Origin: Tridacna crocea | Taxonomy: Eukaryota > Mollusca > Bivalvia > Cardiida > Cardiidae | Direction: 5' to 3' | NCBI GenBank assembly: GCA_943736015.1 | Contig: OX031065.1 | Location: 19,482,427 to 19,546,426, forward strand | Length of the DNA stretch: 64,000 nt | Shown: positions 62,766-64,000 of the stretch, one piece after another | Layout of the letters: every line of letters begins with the position of its first letter | How positions within the stretch are numbered: position 1 is the first letter of the stretch | Translations under genes and position numbers: made by a program | The notes under the pieces: generated by a model | Databases searched by the model: none | Seen by the model: the letters and a program-made list of their open reading frames with translations, nothing else | Told to the model about the DNA's origin: nothing

Positions 62766-64000
62766 TCAATGTGCAGCATTTATTGTGGGCCCAGTTAGAA
62801 AAGCAAATCTAGCTAAGGGCTGGGGAGGGCGGGGTGCATCGAGGGTTAAAGGGAAGTAACTCTTGCAAGGGGCTTGAAAAGACCAAAACAAGGTCTTCTG
62901 GGCCCCTATTTTCTTAAATGTTTGCCCATATTCAGTGAAATCTGGCATGTGTGGATGGTGCATGCCTGGCAGTTTGCCAAGGACTGCACAGAAGCCTTTA
63001 AAGAAGACTTTAAATCCACTTTTATGCCGTTTTTTTTTCACTGTTTTGTATTGATAAATTAGCGCGCCATTTAGGAGCGAATTTGAAGCTCTCTGATTGG
63101 CTGATGGGCCCAGCTTTGAATTTGGCTGTTGGTACCCATTCTGATTTCCTTAAAGCTTCTCTGATTGGATCATTTCAGAGAGGGAAGAGATTTGATTGGC
63201 TGATGGGAAAGGGGGGGGGGAATATCTGTTTATCCTTATTAACCTTTTACCACATAATGCAGCGGCTTTTTAACACCCCGAAGGCTTTTGAAAATAAACT
63301 GAGGAAAGGAGAAAATGCAGGTTACCAGCATTTTCTCCTTTTCCCACAATGTTTTCTACCCTATCAAAGAAAAAAATTGGATTTTTAGTCATTCTTACAT
63401 CTTATTTAATCTTTATGGCCTACTTCTGAATTCTTCAAACAAGAACAAGATTTTTTTATCGGAAAAAGTTTCCCCAACAGCAACCTGTTGCTTCTGAATT
63501 TTATATTTCGCGCAGCGGTTAAACATAAAATTGACTTATGACTCGCGTGGTCGTCAAAATCGCTTCAATGTTTTCGTGACCCTGGTAAGAAAACAGGGAA
63601 AAATTTTGTTTACCTTTCTTTGATTTGTACAACAGGTGTCAGTTGCCTCCGAAAGTGTCGAAGTTGATTTTACGATTTTATGCACAGCACGTAACAGTCA
63701 GGTATGGGCGAGATGGTCATCGTAACCAAATCAATGGCCCTAGTAAGAGAAAATGAAAAAGAAAAATCCCTACAATTGACTTAAGCAACCATTGTCGTCT
63801 GCTATAAAATATTTCGTAAGTCGAATTTTCATGTTTTTGCGGATACGTAAGTGGCACCTGGAGACAGTAGACAACCTAAATGGGTTTGTTGTCAGGCATA
63901 AAAAGATTGGGAAAAAAAAAAAGATATTAGAAATTATATAAGTTCCCTCTATTTGACCCATCAAGCAGCAGGTGTCGTCTGCTATGAAATGCTCCGTACG
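62766..64000 (+). repeat. Unit 39 (partial, cut by window end)
   Basis: The first 1,235 bp of a unit: mid tract G10, A11 (63912-63922). A single C is missing near 63860 (cctggagac in place of cctgcgagac), unique in the window. Confidence 0.95.

Larger units (their letters stand above)
1..64000 (+). repeat. Head-to-tail satellite array, ~1,644-bp unit, 39 anchors
   Basis: The whole window is one tandem repeat. Anchoring on the sequence tcaatgtgcagcatttattg gives starts at 285, 1931, 3572, 5218 and so on to 62766, with spacings of 1,641-1,650 bp and a mean near 1,644 bp. All copies face the same way and none is interrupted by other DNA. Length differences come almost entirely from two G tracts, one A tract and one T tract. 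Outside these, most copies differ by zero to three bases, so the array is strongly homogenised. Neither end of the array is inside the window. No gene is needed to explain any stretch, and all ORFs are short and recur once per unit. Such arrays are typical of eukaryotic heterochromatin; the chromosomal location cannot be read from the sequence. Confidence 0.98.

Noticed and set aside
1-64000. rDNA, 5S or histone gene cluster as the source of the tandem repeat
   Set aside because: No rRNA sequence, no histone-coding frame and no histone 3' stem-loop is present in the unit, despite the CCAAT boxes.
1-64000. CRISPR array or bacterial repeat region
   Set aside because: The repeats are kilobase-sized and contiguous with no variable spacers, and nothing bacterial such as operons or ribosome binding sites is seen.

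Overview
This window is one uninterrupted satellite array. A unit of about 1,644 bp is repeated head-to-tail, all copies in the same orientation, from base 1 to base 64,000. I count 39 anchor points (285, 1931, 3572 ... 62766) with spacings of 1,641-1,650 bp. That is 38 whole units, a partial unit at each edge, and no array end in view. Apart from homopolymer lengths, most units differ from each other by zero to three bases by eye. I see no protein-coding gene that I can support, no rRNA, tRNA or spliceosomal RNA gene, no transposon insertion, no CRISPR array and no single-copy DNA. A long, very homogeneous satellite with an intermediate-size unit points to a eukaryotic nuclear genome (heterochromatin, a centromere, a sex or B chromosome, or another macrosatellite locus). 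I cannot name the species or a known satellite family.

The unit has two halves (coordinates from unit 1, 285-1930). The first ~700 bp is not visibly repetitive inside. It carries a canonical G-quadruplex motif (336-353), several short inverted repeats (251-501), a T9 tract, a CATAAAAG element, a GCGCGC element, three inverted CCAAT boxes (612-726), a long G tract (730-737) and a strong 14-bp-stem inverted repeat (820-860). The CCAAT, GCGCGC, TATA-like and AATAAA elements line up on the minus strand in the order of a compact RNA polymerase II promoter and poly(A) signal; that reading is an inference. The second half (about 1001-1970) consists of six degenerate sub-repeats of roughly 151-182 bp, so the unit is itself a composite of an older, shorter satellite plus a non-repetitive segment.

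The units also show a third level of order. Rare variants recur at spacings of five units (~8.22 kb) and sometimes four (~6.58 kb). The clearest marker is an A11 instead of A12 tract in units 16, 20, 25, 30, 34 and 39. Other variants hold a consistent place within this cycle. This is the signature of a higher-order repeat with a five-unit period that sometimes loses one unit.

One stretch, about 39,900-43,680, is different in kind. It carries some three dozen differences, mostly single-base insertions and deletions, in three patches separated by clean sequence. It looks like poorly polished assembly rather than biology, and ORFs that differ there should not be trusted.
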